64,000 nucleotides of DNA from the NCBI RefSeq assembly GCF_033239625.1, contig NZ_BTCK01000037.1, positions 1 to 64,000 on the forward strand, in the 5' to 3' direction. Below are positions 16,634 through 25,467 of this stretch, piece after piece (positions within the stretch are counted from its first letter, which is position 1; the number at the start of each line of letters is the position of its first letter). The DNA is from Paenibacillus_T sp033239625. GTDB taxonomy: Bacteria > Bacillota > Bacilli > Paenibacillales > Paenibacillaceae. A program made the translations under genes and the position numbers. Under the pieces are notes generated by a model, which saw only the letters and a list, made by a program, of their open reading frames with translations, was not told the DNA's origin and did not search any database.

Positions 16634-17452
16634 GCCGTATAGGGACGATGCAACCTTGCTCGCATCTTCTTTGTACTTGGCGTGGGTCGTACGGATAAGG
16701 CGATTAAACATGCCGTCGCAGTCAAGATTCAACAGCTCCAGCGCCTTTGCTGTAATCCCTCCCGGGACAGCGACACGCTCTTGAATCTGCTCCGGCGTCA
16801 TCCCGCCTTCGGTCAGCAGCCTGCCTGTGCCTAACAGCATCGCGCTCGTTACGGCAAGTGCATCTTCATGGCTGATGCCGGTTTCTTCGACAGCTGCCTC
16901 TACGAAGCGTTGAACGAAGAAGGCGAAGAAAGCTGGCCCGCAGCTCGATAGGTCGGATACAATCCGCGTATACTGCTCATCGATACGAATCGGTTCGCTA
17001 ATATGGCGAAGAAGCTGTTCGAGACGCTCGCGGTCGTGGTCGTTCGTACGGCTGCCGTACATACAGAGCGTAGCCCCGCTGCCGACATGGTTCGTGATGC
17101 TTGGGATGACCTTGGCAGCTTTGCATGGCAGCCAGTCTTCCAGCTGAGCGAGCATGACAGGACTCGTAATCGATACGACGAGCTGGTCCGGACGGAGGCT
17201 CTCGCGAATTTCGGCGAGAACGGTATGGAACTCATGTGGTTTGATGCACAGGAAGACGATGTCTCGTCCCAGCGCTGCTTCAGCGTTTGTACTTTTAACA
17301 CGTAAGCCCGGATATTGAATAGCCAAGCTTTCGACCTTGGCAATTGTCCGATTGCTCGCCGCGATCTGTGATGGCTTCAGCGCGCCCGATGTGATGAATG
17401 CGCCGATGAGCAGGCTGCCCATGCTGCCTGTGCCGATAAACCCGACATTCAT
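16613..17452 (-). CDS. comER: ComER, pyrroline-5-carboxylate reductase-like late competence protein
   Basis: A 279-residue NAD(P)-dependent oxidoreductase related to ProC, with the N-terminal dinucleotide fold MNVGFIGTGSMGSLLIGAF, the segment IVFLCIKPHEF, and the ProC-like C-terminal stretch VTSAMLLGTGRLL. Its name comes from its position opposite the comE operon in B. subtilis, the arrangement seen here; comER itself is not needed for DNA uptake there. ATG 17452 with AAGGGAGGGG upstream is preferred over the longer frame to 17506. It is divergent from comEA with a 149-bp shared promoter region. Confidence 0.92.
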   Translation of the reverse strand: MNVGFIGTGSMGSLLIGAFITSGALKPSQIAASNRTIAKVESLAIQYPGLRVKSTNAEAALGRDIVFLCIKPHEFHTVLAEIRESLRPDQLVVSITSPVMLAQLEDWLPCKAAKVIPSITNHVGSGATLCMYGSRTNDHDRERLEQLLRHISEPIRIDEQYTRIVSDLSSCGPAFFAFFVQRFVEAAVEETGISHEDALAVTSAMLLGTGRLLTEGGMTPEQIQERVAVPGGITAKALELLNLDCDGMFNRLIRTTHAKYKEDASKVASSLYGEEVNGQ

Positions 17453-17601
17453 CGGTACCCCTCCCTTGCAACTGTGATCATGTGTTAGGCGGCAAGCCCA
17501 TTTCATGCTCTTACTATAGTATGCAGGAGAGCGTGGCCAGCATGACGGATATTTTGTAACCTGTTCATACGATACGGAGAAACGAAACGGAGGCTAATGA
17601 T

Positions 17602-18198
17602 ATGTTTGCGCGATCACAATCGTCTCACAGCTCGAATCGGCTGCGACTTGCCATTATAATCGGATGTCTAGGAGCGCTGCTTGCAGGGTACGGCGTATTT
17701 CGGATGCAGCATGGGACCGAGGACAGCTGGCAGCCGTTGAATGACAATCTGAACGCATTGTTAAGCGATGAGTCAGTATCGAATGCATCTTCAGAATCGA
17801 AGGCTTCGTCTGGCGATGCGGCTTCTGTGCAACAATCTGCGAAAACTGCCCCTTCGCCAACCTCAACAACTGCACCCCAAGCGATTGCCAACATCGAACC
17901 AGTGACTGAGACGCAAGCTTCAGCGAATTCGAGCTCAATTGAAACGGTTCAATCAACTTCCGATGCAGTTGGAGCGGACAGCGCGGTGGCATCCACGGAT
18001 GGACGCATCGACATTAATCATGCAACCGCACAGCAGTTGGACGAACTGCCAGGCATCGGGCCGGCGAAGGCGGCAGCCATCGTCGCGGATCGGGAGGCGA
18101 ATGGACCTTTCCGAAGTGTTGACGATCTGGACCGCGTGAAAGGAATCGGGTTGAAGATGATCGAGAAGCTGCGCGCTTCGGTTGTCGCTCTTCCATAA
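17602..18198 (+). CDS. comEA: ComEA, competence DNA receptor with helix-hairpin-helix domain
   Basis: A membrane-anchored double-stranded DNA receptor for transformation. The 198-residue protein has one N-terminal membrane helix (about residues 15-32, LRLAIIIGCLGALLAGYGVF), a long Ser/Thr/Ala-rich linker, and a C-terminal pair of helix-hairpin-helix motifs in HATAQQLDELPGIGPAKAAA and DLDRVKGIGLKMIEKL. The ATG follows CGGAGGC. It heads the comE block, divergent from comER. comEB starts 114 bp downstream, further away than in many relatives. Confidence 0.95.
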   Translation: MFARSQSSHSSNRLRLAIIIGCLGALLAGYGVFRMQHGTEDSWQPLNDNLNALLSDESVSNASSESKASSGDAASVQQSAKTAPSPTSTTAPQAIANIEPVTETQASANSSSIETVQSTSDAVGADSAVASTDGRIDINHATAQQLDELPGIGPAKAAAIVADREANGPFRSVDDLDRVKGIGLKMIEKLRASVVALP

Positions 18199-18312
18199 AT
18201 ATGCGACAATACAAGGTGAAACGCCTGTCGCCATCCTGGTCGGCGAAGCGCGTATCATCAGTTACATCGGCTCCTAGGGAGAGCGAGGCTGCAGCGAAAG
18301 GAAGAGATTCGA

Positions 18313-18849
18313 ATGACACAAGCTCAAGTTCACAATGATGCATCCCGTAAAGACTGGGATACGTATTTTATGGATATTGCTTATATGGTAGCAACGAGAT
18401 CTCGCTGCAACCGACGGCATGTAGGCGCAGTTCTCGTGCAAGGCAAGAAGCTGCTTGGCACGGCCTACAATGGCGCTCCGATGGGCGTAGAAGACTGTTT
18501 GGAAGCCGGCTGTATGATTGTCGAGGAATATGCAGTGGATACTGTCGATGGCGTGGAGAAGATGGTCAAGAAAGAGCGCTGCATTCGGACGATCCATGCA
18601 GAGCAAAATTTGCTGTTGTTCACCGATCGAAACGACCGAGAAGGTTCCACCGTCTATGTAACCGATCAGCCGTGCTGGACTTGCGCGAATATGCTGGCGA
18701 ACAGCGGCATCCGCGAGATTGTATTCCACCGGCCTTATCCAAAAGACAGCGAGAAGGTAGAGACGTTGATGCGGAGCAAAGGCATTATCTTCCGAACCAT
18801 TGACCAATATGAACCGCCTGAGAAAACATCCCGCGCGGTCGTTTCATAA
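18313..18849 (+). CDS. comEB: ComEB, dCMP deaminase family protein
   Basis: A cytosine/deoxycytidylate deaminase that makes dUMP from dCMP. The 178-residue protein has the zinc site IRTIHAEQNLLL (His-Ala-Glu, with catalytic Glu) and DQPCWTCANML (two Cys), and the N-terminal SRCNRRHVGAVLV. It is encoded in the comE cluster but is dispensable for competence in B. subtilis. The GAAAGGAAGAG ribosome binding site is upstream. A strong terminator hairpin at 18869-18911 separates it from comEC. Confidence 0.94.
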   Translation: MTQAQVHNDASRKDWDTYFMDIAYMVATRSRCNRRHVGAVLVQGKKLLGTAYNGAPMGVEDCLEAGCMIVEEYAVDTVDGVEKMVKKERCIRTIHAEQNLLLFTDRNDREGSTVYVTDQPCWTCANMLANSGIREIVFHRPYPKDSEKVETLMRSKGIIFRTIDQYEPPEKTSRAVVS

Positions 18850-18868
18850 AAAGCAGCAGAGGAAGAAC

Positions 18869-18911
18869 CTCTCGTGCCTCCCTTTAATAGGGGAAGTGCG
18901 GGAGTTTTTTT
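18869..18911 (+). terminator. Intrinsic terminator between comEB and comEC
   Basis: CTCTCGTGCCTCCC (18869-18882) pairs with the stretch ending GTGCGGGAG at 18904 with one mismatch, followed by seven T (18905-18911). The comEC start lies only about 38 bp further on, so comEC must depend on readthrough or on its own promoter. Confidence 0.75.
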
Positions 18912-18948
18912 GTTTTTATGCCCATTTGCGTGAAAGGGGAGCTGGCAC

Positions 18949-21609
18949 GTGATCAATCGGCGTCTGATTGTATGGCTGGCCATATGCTGGGCACTCGGTA
19001 TCGCAGTAATTAATCAATCGGCAGCGATTATAGGACTGTGTGGCGTTGGGCTGGCGTTAATGCTCGCGGCAGCCGTCATGTTGAAGGAATCAACGAACCG
19101 TGCAGCGCTGCTGTGTTTCGTCGTTTTCTGTGCAGGCGGTTTATGGGCATCGTGGTCGGATCATCGAGGTGCGACTGGATTGTCCGATCTGTTGTCAGAA
19201 GCGGAGAGCGGCTATCCGCCGGTGACGTTCGATGTGGAGGTTGAAGGTACGATCGTATCTGCCGTTTCGGTGGACGGAGACAGTGTGCAATTTCAGCTTC
19301 ATGCCTCGTCGATTCAGCTGAATAAACAATCCTCTCCACGGGTAATGAACGAAGTGATGCAGGTTCAATTGAAGCTGCTGACCGAAGAAGAACAGCAATA
19401 TGCCTATACATGGCGGCGTGGTGAGCATATTCATGTGAATGGCGAGCTGCAGCGTCCGGCAGGTCCATCGAATGCGGGCGGCTTTAATTATCGCGCTTAT
19501 TTGGAGTCGACGAATCACATTTATTGGCTGCTTCGAGCGAAAGGGGCGGACTCAGCTGTTGTAGCGCCAGGTTCTCCCTATACCGCGGCTGCATTCCTTG
19601 GCCGAATAGATGAGATACGAGACTGGCTTGGCGACAGAATGGAAGAGCTGTACACCGATGATCAAGCAGGTTATATGAAAGGGCTTGTGCTTGGCAGCAG
19701 CGACGATCTGAATCCGGATGTGTTCAGGCAGTTTTCAGCGCTCGGTCTAACGCATATATTAGCGATATCGGGACTTCATGTTGCGATTTTTCTATATGTC
19801 GTGCATGCGCTGCTTCGTTTGGCGCGATTGGCGAGGGAACGCTCTTTGCTTATTATGGCCGCGCTTACACCGCTCTACGTCCTCTTATCGGGCGCTTCGC
19901 CATCTGTTGTCCGTGCAGGTTTGATGGCGGTCATCGGTTTGCTCGCTGCGTACGCGAATCGATTGAAGGATGGACTGCATCTGTTGTCCGCATCGGCCAT
20001 TCTTATGTTGTTATGGAATCCTTCTTACATACACAATGTCGGTTTTCAACTGTCCTATCTCGTTACAGCAGGATTAATCGTTGGTGTTTCTCCGGTACGG
20101 GCACTGCTGCCGCGCTGGAGAAGGGGGAAAGCGCTGCTTGACCTTGTTGTCGTGACGCTTGTGGCGCAGCTTGTTTCGTTTCCGATTTCCATCTATTACT
20201 TTAATCAATGGCATCCGCTGTCGATTCCGGCTAATTTCATCTTTGTGCCTTTCATCAGCTTCATTGTGATGCCGGTTGGAGCGGCGTCACTGGCGATCGG
20301 TCCAATATGGCCATTAGTCGGCCATTGGCTCGCTGCGGCAGGCCAGACGATGAACGGGCTCACCTTCATGCTCGTACAATATACGGCGGAGCTGCATGGC
20401 TGGCAGACCATATGGGCACAACCTCCCATCTGGTGGATTGTGCTCTGGTACGCGGCTTTGGGGATCGGCTTCAACGCTGCGGGACGCTGGTCGGGTCACG
20501 ATATTACGAAGAGGGAACCAACATTGGTGAATGCTGCAGCCGACGCGATTACGATGCCGCTCACTGGCACCGATCATATGCTCGCGGCTTCGCGAGGGCG
20601 GCGGCCAATTGCAGCCTTTGCTGCAGCGCTAATGATAATTGCAGCTCTGTTAGCATCGGCTTGGATGCCGGATGCATTCGATCGTACGGCGCAATTCAGC
20701 AGTCTGGATATTGGTCAAGGTGACTCGCTTCTCATTCGAACCGGAAGCGGGAAGCATGTCTTGGTTGACGGCGGTGGTACGGTCGCTTTCGGGAGCAAGA
20801 AAGAAGCGTGGCAGGAAAGACGGGATCCATTCGAGGTTGGCCGCAAGGTGCTTGTTCCGCTGCTGAAGCAGCGCGGGGTGCATGCCATTGACTTGCTAGT
20901 CATTACGCATCTCGATTCGGATCATATCGGGGGTCTGCAGGCGGTGCTTGAATCGATTCCGGTTCGAACGATCTGGTGGAATGGAACGGTGAAGAAATCG
21001 GATGACGCGGTTAAGCTAATGCAAACCGCACTAGAGCTAGGTATTCCAATGTTGGAGGCGACCGCAGGAATGCGATGGCAGCCGGATAAGAGCGCTTCGC
21101 TTGATGTCCTATGGCCTGAATCTTCAGTAGAGCCGCTGCGCGAGGTCGAGGACCAGAACGAAAGCAGTGTAACGATGATGCTCACGTTGTATGGTAGAAC
21201 TTTTCTGCTCACAGGAGATATTGGCGTGGCGTCCGAGCGGGCGCTGCTTGATCGTTTCAAGAGCTCGAACGCGTGCGCAGCCGCAGATGAGGATTCGAAT
21301 CAAGCCTGGACAGCACTGACACGTAATAGTGGTGGGGGTTGTCTCGATGTCTTGAAGGTCGCGCATCATGGGAGTAGGGGATCCACATCGTCGGAGTGGT
21401 TGTCTTACTGGCATCCGTCTTATGCCATTATTTCGGTAGGTTACAATAATTTGTATCGTCACCCGAATGCGGAGACGCTGGAGCGATTGGCGGAGGAAGG
21501 TGTCGCGATATGGCGAACCGATCGGGATGGGGAGATAGATTTTGCGGTGAAGCCCGATGGAAGGATGTCGATTCGTTGGAGTCAATATAAGTGGAAATCC
21601 GGGCTGTAA
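18949..21609 (+). CDS. comEC: ComEC/Rec2 DNA internalisation channel
   Basis: An 886-residue polytopic membrane protein through which single-stranded DNA enters the cell during transformation. Order: N-terminal membrane segments, a soluble OB-fold region (about 80-200), the Competence domain with many helices (GLTHILAISGLHVAIFLYV near 265, then GASPSVVRAGLMAVIGLLA), and a C-terminal metallo-beta-lactamase-like domain: LDIGQGDSLLI, VITHLDSDHIGG (HxDxDH) and VAHHGSRGSTS. The start is GTG at 18949 with AAAGGGGA before it. All expected domains are present and intact. Confidence 0.96.
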   Translation: MINRRLIVWLAICWALGIAVINQSAAIIGLCGVGLALMLAAAVMLKESTNRAALLCFVVFCAGGLWASWSDHRGATGLSDLLSEAESGYPPVTFDVEVEGTIVSAVSVDGDSVQFQLHASSIQLNKQSSPRVMNEVMQVQLKLLTEEEQQYAYTWRRGEHIHVNGELQRPAGPSNAGGFNYRAYLESTNHIYWLLRAKGADSAVVAPGSPYTAAAFLGRIDEIRDWLGDRMEELYTDDQAGYMKGLVLGSSDDLNPDVFRQFSALGLTHILAISGLHVAIFLYVVHALLRLARLARERSLLIMAALTPLYVLLSGASPSVVRAGLMAVIGLLAAYANRLKDGLHLLSASAILMLLWNPSYIHNVGFQLSYLVTAGLIVGVSPVRALLPRWRRGKALLDLVVVTLVAQLVSFPISIYYFNQWHPLSIPANFIFVPFISFIVMPVGAASLAIGPIWPLVGHWLAAAGQTMNGLTFMLVQYTAELHGWQTIWAQPPIWWIVLWYAALGIGFNAAGRWSGHDITKREPTLVNAAADAITMPLTGTDHMLAASRGRRPIAAFAAALMIIAALLASAWMPDAFDRTAQFSSLDIGQGDSLLIRTGSGKHVLVDGGGTVAFGSKKEAWQERRDPFEVGRKVLVPLLKQRGVHAIDLLVITHLDSDHIGGLQAVLESIPVRTIWWNGTVKKSDDAVKLMQTALELGIPMLEATAGMRWQPDKSASLDVLWPESSVEPLREVEDQNESSVTMMLTLYGRTFLLTGDIGVASERALLDRFKSSNACAAADEDSNQAWTALTRNSGGGCLDVLKVAHHGSRGSTSSEWLSYWHPSYAIISVGYNNLYRHPNAETLERLAEEGVAIWRTDRDGEIDFAVKPDGRMSIRWSQYKWKSGL

Positions 21610-21733
21610 GATACTGTAAACCCTTACTATGTACGGCGACCTCATTTTCTGTTATTCTAAAAGTTAGTTTGGTAGTTAAGTCATAGGGCCAACTTAATTC
21701 AATGCGATTTCTTTAATATAATTTTAGGAAGCG

Positions 21734-21765
21734 TGCAACCTTTGGAACCGTTAAGACGTCGATAA
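21734..21765 (+). promoter_or_regulatory. Candidate ECF-type (autoregulatory) promoter for the sigma factor operon
   Basis: TGCAACCTTT (21734-21743) carries the AAC core typical of extracytoplasmic-function -35 elements. CGTC (21757-21760) matches the -10 class, with 17 bp between AAC and CGTC. It lies about 30 bp before the sigma factor start, as expected for autoregulation. Confidence 0.5.
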
Positions 21766-21790
21766 GGTTGTATGAGAGGGGGAACCTTCA

Positions 21791-22339
21791 TTGGTGGAGC
21801 CTAGTCTCATCAGAGCGGCTCAATCGGGCGATCGCGACGCTCTCATCACCTTGTTGCGCGAGATTGAAACCCATGTGTATCGGACGGCCTATTATATATT
21901 AAATAATGAGCAGGACGCGATGGACGCCGCGCAAGAAGCACTGATCCGCATTTATACCAAAATCAATTCATACGAAGAGAAAGCTCAATTCAAAACGTGG
22001 ATTCAGCGGATTGTAACGAACATATGTATCGATAAGTTTAGACGGAGCAAGCCGACGGTCTCAGTCGAGGAGCATGATCTTGTGTTCCAAGAGAAGTCGA
22101 ACGTAGAAGACGAAGTGCTGTCGACTTTTACTGCGCAAGATATACGACAGGCGATTGAGATGCTTCCGTCGCATCATCGCGCTGTTGTCGTTTTACGCTA
22201 CCTGCAGGATTTTTCATACAATGAGATTGCAGATTCACTCAATTTGCCACTCAACACAGTCAAATCCTATCTATTTAGAGCGAGACAACAGCTGCAGTCG
22301 CTACTTCACGAATATCAACAAGGAGGTGTCCGCGGATGA
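21791..22339 (+). CDS. ECF-family RNA polymerase sigma factor (SigW-like)
   Basis: A 182-residue extracytoplasmic-function sigma factor. Region 2 is seen in YYILNNEQDAMDAAQEALIR (about 36-55) and AQFKTWIQRIVTNICIDKFR. Region 4 is a helix-turn-helix in AIEMLPSHHRAVVVLRYLQD followed by SYNEIADSLNLPLNTVKSYL. The start is TTG 21791 (GTG 21794 is possible), with AGAGGGGG 8 nt upstream. It overlaps the anti-sigma gene by 4 nt. In B. subtilis the space between comEC and holA does not hold an ECF pair, so this is a lineage addition. An autoregulatory promoter is proposed at 21734. Confidence 0.95.
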   Translation: MVEPSLIRAAQSGDRDALITLLREIETHVYRTAYYILNNEQDAMDAAQEALIRIYTKINSYEEKAQFKTWIQRIVTNICIDKFRRSKPTVSVEEHDLVFQEKSNVEDEVLSTFTAQDIRQAIEMLPSHHRAVVVLRYLQDFSYNEIADSLNLPLNTVKSYLFRARQQLQSLLHEYQQGGVRG

Positions 22340-23451
22340 ATTGTCAAGAGGTGATGGCTTATATGCAGAGGCAGCTGGATCATGATCTCGAAGATCATGA
22401 AGCTGAAGTGCTATTCGCACATATACGGCATTGCTCCGACTGCGCGGATACGTTCGAACGGCTAAAGCGATTGTCTCTTGAACTAGAAAGCTTGCCGAAG
22501 GTTGTGCCTGCCTTCAGTCTGGTTGACGCCATTATGCCTCAGCTTGATCAGCTTGTCCCAGAGATTAGCGCGGCTGTTGCCGAACCGGATCAGCCTGCTG
22601 AATCCGGCGTAACGAGCCGAAGAACGTCTAGAAAACGCGAGGGCGGATGGCTGCGGAACGTATCATGGACGGCAATCGGCGGCGTTGTAACAGCTGGTAT
22701 CGTCGTCGGTCTAGTGCTCGTATTGGCAAATCCGATTACACCTTCGAAGTCCGATGACTCAGCCGAACTGAAGTCTGCGGAGATGAGTACGGCAACTGCC
22801 GACACCAGCGCGAGCTCGACCGAGGCTGCAGCGGATTCCGCCTTTGAGAAGAATGTTCACATCCAGTCGCCAGAGGTATCGACCAAAGGCGTCAATAAGG
22901 ATAATGGCCGCAGCGTGACCGGGGGATCGGATGATGGTTCGGACGCTGCTGATGCCAATACGTTCACCGTACAGTCGCCTTATACGGACCTTCCGGCTGA
23001 TCCGAGCGTAACGAACGATTATGAGGTTGCACCGCCGAAGCAGGATGTGAACGCCAATGCTGCAAGCACTGCGACTGAGACTTCGGGGGCGGCTGGAACG
23101 GCTGGCGAGGAAGCATTGAATAAGAAAGATGCACCTGCACTGATTGCGAAGGACCAGTATGGTGAACCGATGGCCATTACGAGTACGGGTGCTTCGAAGG
23201 AAGCGGATATCTCGAATGTATTGGTTTCGCCAAGCGGCACCCTATCGGCAGCAGTTGTCGATCAGGCGGTATTTGTTTACGCCGCTCAAGAAGGAACGGT
23301 GCTTCTCGACAGCGGGAAGATGACGGGCGAGATCAGCGGCCTGACATGGTCGGATGACAGCGTATCGTTGTTCTTCATCGTGAAGGATCAAGAAGGAACG
23401 ACGACGCAATACAAGGTCGATACGAAAGACTGGTCGGTTAAGAAGCAATAA
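22336..23451 (+). CDS. Zinc-finger (ZAS) anti-sigma factor, membrane bound
   Basis: A 371-residue single-pass membrane protein. The cytoplasmic N terminus has the ZAS zinc motif HIRHCSDC (H-x3-C-x2-C, about residues 30-37), where it should bind and hold the cognate sigma factor. A membrane helix follows at about 115-135 (IGGVVTAGIVVGLVLVLA), then a long extracytoplasmic Ser/Thr/Asp-rich linker, then a C-terminal domain of about 90 residues with beta-propeller-like strands (SGTLSAAVVDQAVFVYAAQE). It overlaps the sigma gene by 4 nt. Release probably needs regulated proteolysis, as for RsiW. The nature of the extracellular signal is unknown. Confidence 0.9.
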   Translation: MNCQEVMAYMQRQLDHDLEDHEAEVLFAHIRHCSDCADTFERLKRLSLELESLPKVVPAFSLVDAIMPQLDQLVPEISAAVAEPDQPAESGVTSRRTSRKREGGWLRNVSWTAIGGVVTAGIVVGLVLVLANPITPSKSDDSAELKSAEMSTATADTSASSTEAAADSAFEKNVHIQSPEVSTKGVNKDNGRSVTGGSDDGSDAADANTFTVQSPYTDLPADPSVTNDYEVAPPKQDVNANAASTATETSGAAGTAGEEALNKKDAPALIAKDQYGEPMAITSTGASKEADISNVLVSPSGTLSAAVVDQAVFVYAAQEGTVLLDSGKMTGEISGLTWSDDSVSLFFIVKDQEGTTTQYKVDTKDWSVKKQ

Positions 23452-23755
23452 AACAACAGATGAATCGGCACACTTGCTGATGGCCTTGCGTATATTATAT
23501 AGAAGGCGTCAGCGACGTTACCTTGACGTCGTATGACCATCGCCGCGGCAGGTGCCATGGACCTGCACGGCTGATGTTTATATAGATGTTCAGGGACAGA
23601 GGGATGGAGATCAATGCTCCATCCCTTTGTTGAGCTCGTAAGAATTTGTGCGTTTCCATCGTCTTCAGGAACAAGTGAATTCTTATTGGCGGTAACATCA
23701 CCTCTTAACGCGGCAACGGTAGAGGTTTTCTCATGTTCATCAGGGGGAGGCGCCA
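23452..23755. other. Intergenic region with hairpins between the anti-sigma gene and holA
   Basis: About 304 bp without a gene. A hairpin AGGGATGGAG / CTCCATCCCT (23600-23626) followed by TTGTTG is probably the terminator of the sigma operon. Further inverted repeats are GCAGGT / ACCTGC near 23548-23568 and ACCTCT / AGAGGT near 23700-23733, the last followed by TTTTC just before holA. I see no RNA gene and no clear sigma-A promoter. Confidence 0.5.
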
Positions 23756-24799
23756 ATGGAAACAACAGAAGCTTTGAAGGAACTGAAGAGCGGGAAAATC
23801 CGTCCCGTCTATGCCGCTTATGGCAGCGACCGCTATCGGATGGAACAATTCGCTGCGCAGCTGGCGGACAAGTTATTTAACAAAGAAGAGCGGGAGCTTG
23901 GCATCGTCAAGTTCGATACATCGGAGTCTGCTATAGAGGAAGCTGCTGCTGAAGCGGAGACGCTGCCTTTCTTCGTCGACAAGAAGCTCATCATTATTCG
24001 GGATGCTTCGGTACTGGCTGCTGCAGGCGCGGGAGCAAAGGAAGGCAAGATCGAGCATCGTGCCGAACGGATGCTGGAGTATATCGAACAGCCGCTGGAA
24101 TCGACGGTTGTACTGTTCATGGTGTATGCGGACAAGCTTGACGAGCGCCGTAAGCTTGTTAAGCGGCTGAAGGAGCAGGGAGCGCTCGTCAGCTTCAATG
24201 AGCTGGATGGGCCGGAGCTGCGTAGATGGGTCGTGCGCAGAGCTGCGGAACAAGGCCGTACGATGAAAGAGGATGCAGCGGAGCTGCTCGTCACGCGAAC
24301 GGGAACTCGGCTGCAGCAGCTCGCACAAGAAACGGACAAGCTGTGTTTGTATGCAGGTGAAGGCGGGACGATTGATGTCACGAGCGTTGAACTGCTGACC
24401 GTCTCGACAGTCGAAGAGGATGTGTTCTCGCTCATCGATGCCATTGCAAGCATGCACAAAGACAAGGCGCTGCGTCTGTACCGAGATTTGCTGCTTCGGC
24501 GAGAAGAGCCGATTAAGATAGCTGCTCTTCTCGCGTCGCAGCTTCGTCTAATGCTTCAGGTGAAGGAGCTGTCAGGCCAACAGTACTCGCCTCAGCAAAT
24601 CGCTTCGCATCTTAGCATTCATCCATTCCGGGTGAAGCTGGCTGCAGAGAAGTCGTCTCGATTGTCGGTACAGCGGCTGGGAGACAGTCTGTCCGAGCTG
24701 GCGGAGCTCGATTACCGGATGAAGACGGGTCAAGTAGACAAGACGCTGGGGCTCGAGCTGTTCCTTCTTTCGTTCGGCGTAATGAACAGCAGGAGCTAA
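23756..24799 (+). CDS. holA: DNA polymerase III subunit delta
   Basis: The clamp-loader subunit that opens the beta sliding clamp (B. subtilis YqeN). The 347-residue protein begins with the family's typical KELKSGKIRPVYAAYGSDRY and has an AAA+-like fold without a working Walker A: segments KKLIIIRDAS, AVNSE-position FNELDGPELRRWV, and the C-terminal oligomerisation region FRVKLAAEKSSRLS. AGGGGGAGG lies before ATG 23756. It is in its conserved place between comEC and rpsT. A strong hairpin terminator follows at 24801-24842. Confidence 0.94.
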   Translation: METTEALKELKSGKIRPVYAAYGSDRYRMEQFAAQLADKLFNKEERELGIVKFDTSESAIEEAAAEAETLPFFVDKKLIIIRDASVLAAAGAGAKEGKIEHRAERMLEYIEQPLESTVVLFMVYADKLDERRKLVKRLKEQGALVSFNELDGPELRRWVVRRAAEQGRTMKEDAAELLVTRTGTRLQQLAQETDKLCLYAGEGGTIDVTSVELLTVSTVEEDVFSLIDAIASMHKDKALRLYRDLLLRREEPIKIAALLASQLRLMLQVKELSGQQYSPQQIASHLSIHPFRVKLAAEKSSRLSVQRLGDSLSELAELDYRMKTGQVDKTLGLELFLLSFGVMNSRS

Positions 24800-24800
24800 C

Positions 24801-24842
24801 AATAAAGAAGACTGCAAGCTTATGCTTGCAGTCTTCTTTATT
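24801..24842 (+). terminator. Terminator of holA
   Basis: A perfect 19-bp stem, AATAAAGAAGACTGCAAGC with its complement, closes a 4-nt loop TTAT. The right arm itself contains the T-rich TCTTCTTTATT. It could act in both directions. Confidence 0.85.
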
Positions 24843-24935
24843 GCGGTCAGCTGCGGTAATTCGTTCTACGTCATCAAGCGAGCGAGGTCGATTTAAGCGA
24901 CAGACCAGCCAGACCGCTATCTATTATAGAAAATG

Positions 24936-24972
24936 AAAAAACGGCACTAAGTTCCGAGGAACTTAGCGCCGT
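24936..24972 (-). terminator. Terminator of rpsT
   Basis: On the minus strand ACGGCGCTAAGTTCC pairs with GGAACTTAGTGCCGT around a 2-nt loop and is followed by TTTTT. It sits 7 bp after the rpsT stop. Confidence 0.9.
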
Positions 24973-24978
24973 CGTTCA

Positions 24979-25251
24979 TTAAGCTTGTGCCGAAAGGGCA
25001 TTCAGCTTTTTCGCCAGACGGGATTTCTTGCGGGCAGCCGCATTTTTATGGATCAGGCCTTTAGTAGCTGCTTTGTCCAGCTTCTTCGTAGCAGCGATGA
25101 GAGCAGCTTTAGCAGCAGCTACATCCGTGCTAGCGATTGCTTGGTCAGCAGATTTAACGGCCGTACGAAGTGCGGATTTTTGCGAAGCGTTCAGAGCGCG
25201 ACGTTTCTCGCTTGTTTTCACGCGTTTGATAGCGGATTTAATGTTTGGCAT
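24979..25251 (-). CDS. rpsT: 30S ribosomal protein S20
   Basis: A small basic protein binding 16S rRNA in the small subunit. The 90-residue sequence starts with the typical MPNIKSAIKRVKTSEKRR and is Ala/Lys rich throughout, ending with the GLIHKNAAARKKSRLAKKL segment. ATG 25251 is fixed by the conserved MPNIKSA start and the AGGAGGTG site upstream; the frame continues to 25386 without meaning. Transcribed opposite to holA and gpr, as in B. subtilis, with its own promoter and terminator. Confidence 0.98.
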   Translation of the reverse strand: MPNIKSAIKRVKTSEKRRALNASQKSALRTAVKSADQAIASTDVAAAKAALIAATKKLDKAATKGLIHKNAAARKKSRLAKKLNALSAQA

Positions 25252-25307
25252 CACATTCACCTCCTGTAAAAAGGGAAAAAACCCAATACTGCAACACAAC
25301 TTAAAAT

Positions 25308-25336
25308 ATCTTATCACGGGCAAGCCCAAAAAGCAA
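25308..25336 (-). promoter_or_regulatory. Candidate sigma-A promoter of rpsT
   Basis: Read on the minus strand, TTGCTT (25331-25336) and TAAGAT (25308-25313) are separated by 17 bp. It lies about 55 bp before the rpsT start codon. Confidence 0.55.
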
Positions 25337-25467
25337 TAGCAACACAAGATGTATTGCGCTTGGCATCGCTGTCTTCCGCAATCCATCCATTATATCGCAT
25401 TACGCACAAAACGCATAGAACCTTCTTCGCCATCGCACACTAAAGGCAAAGAAGGAAAGGGATGGTC

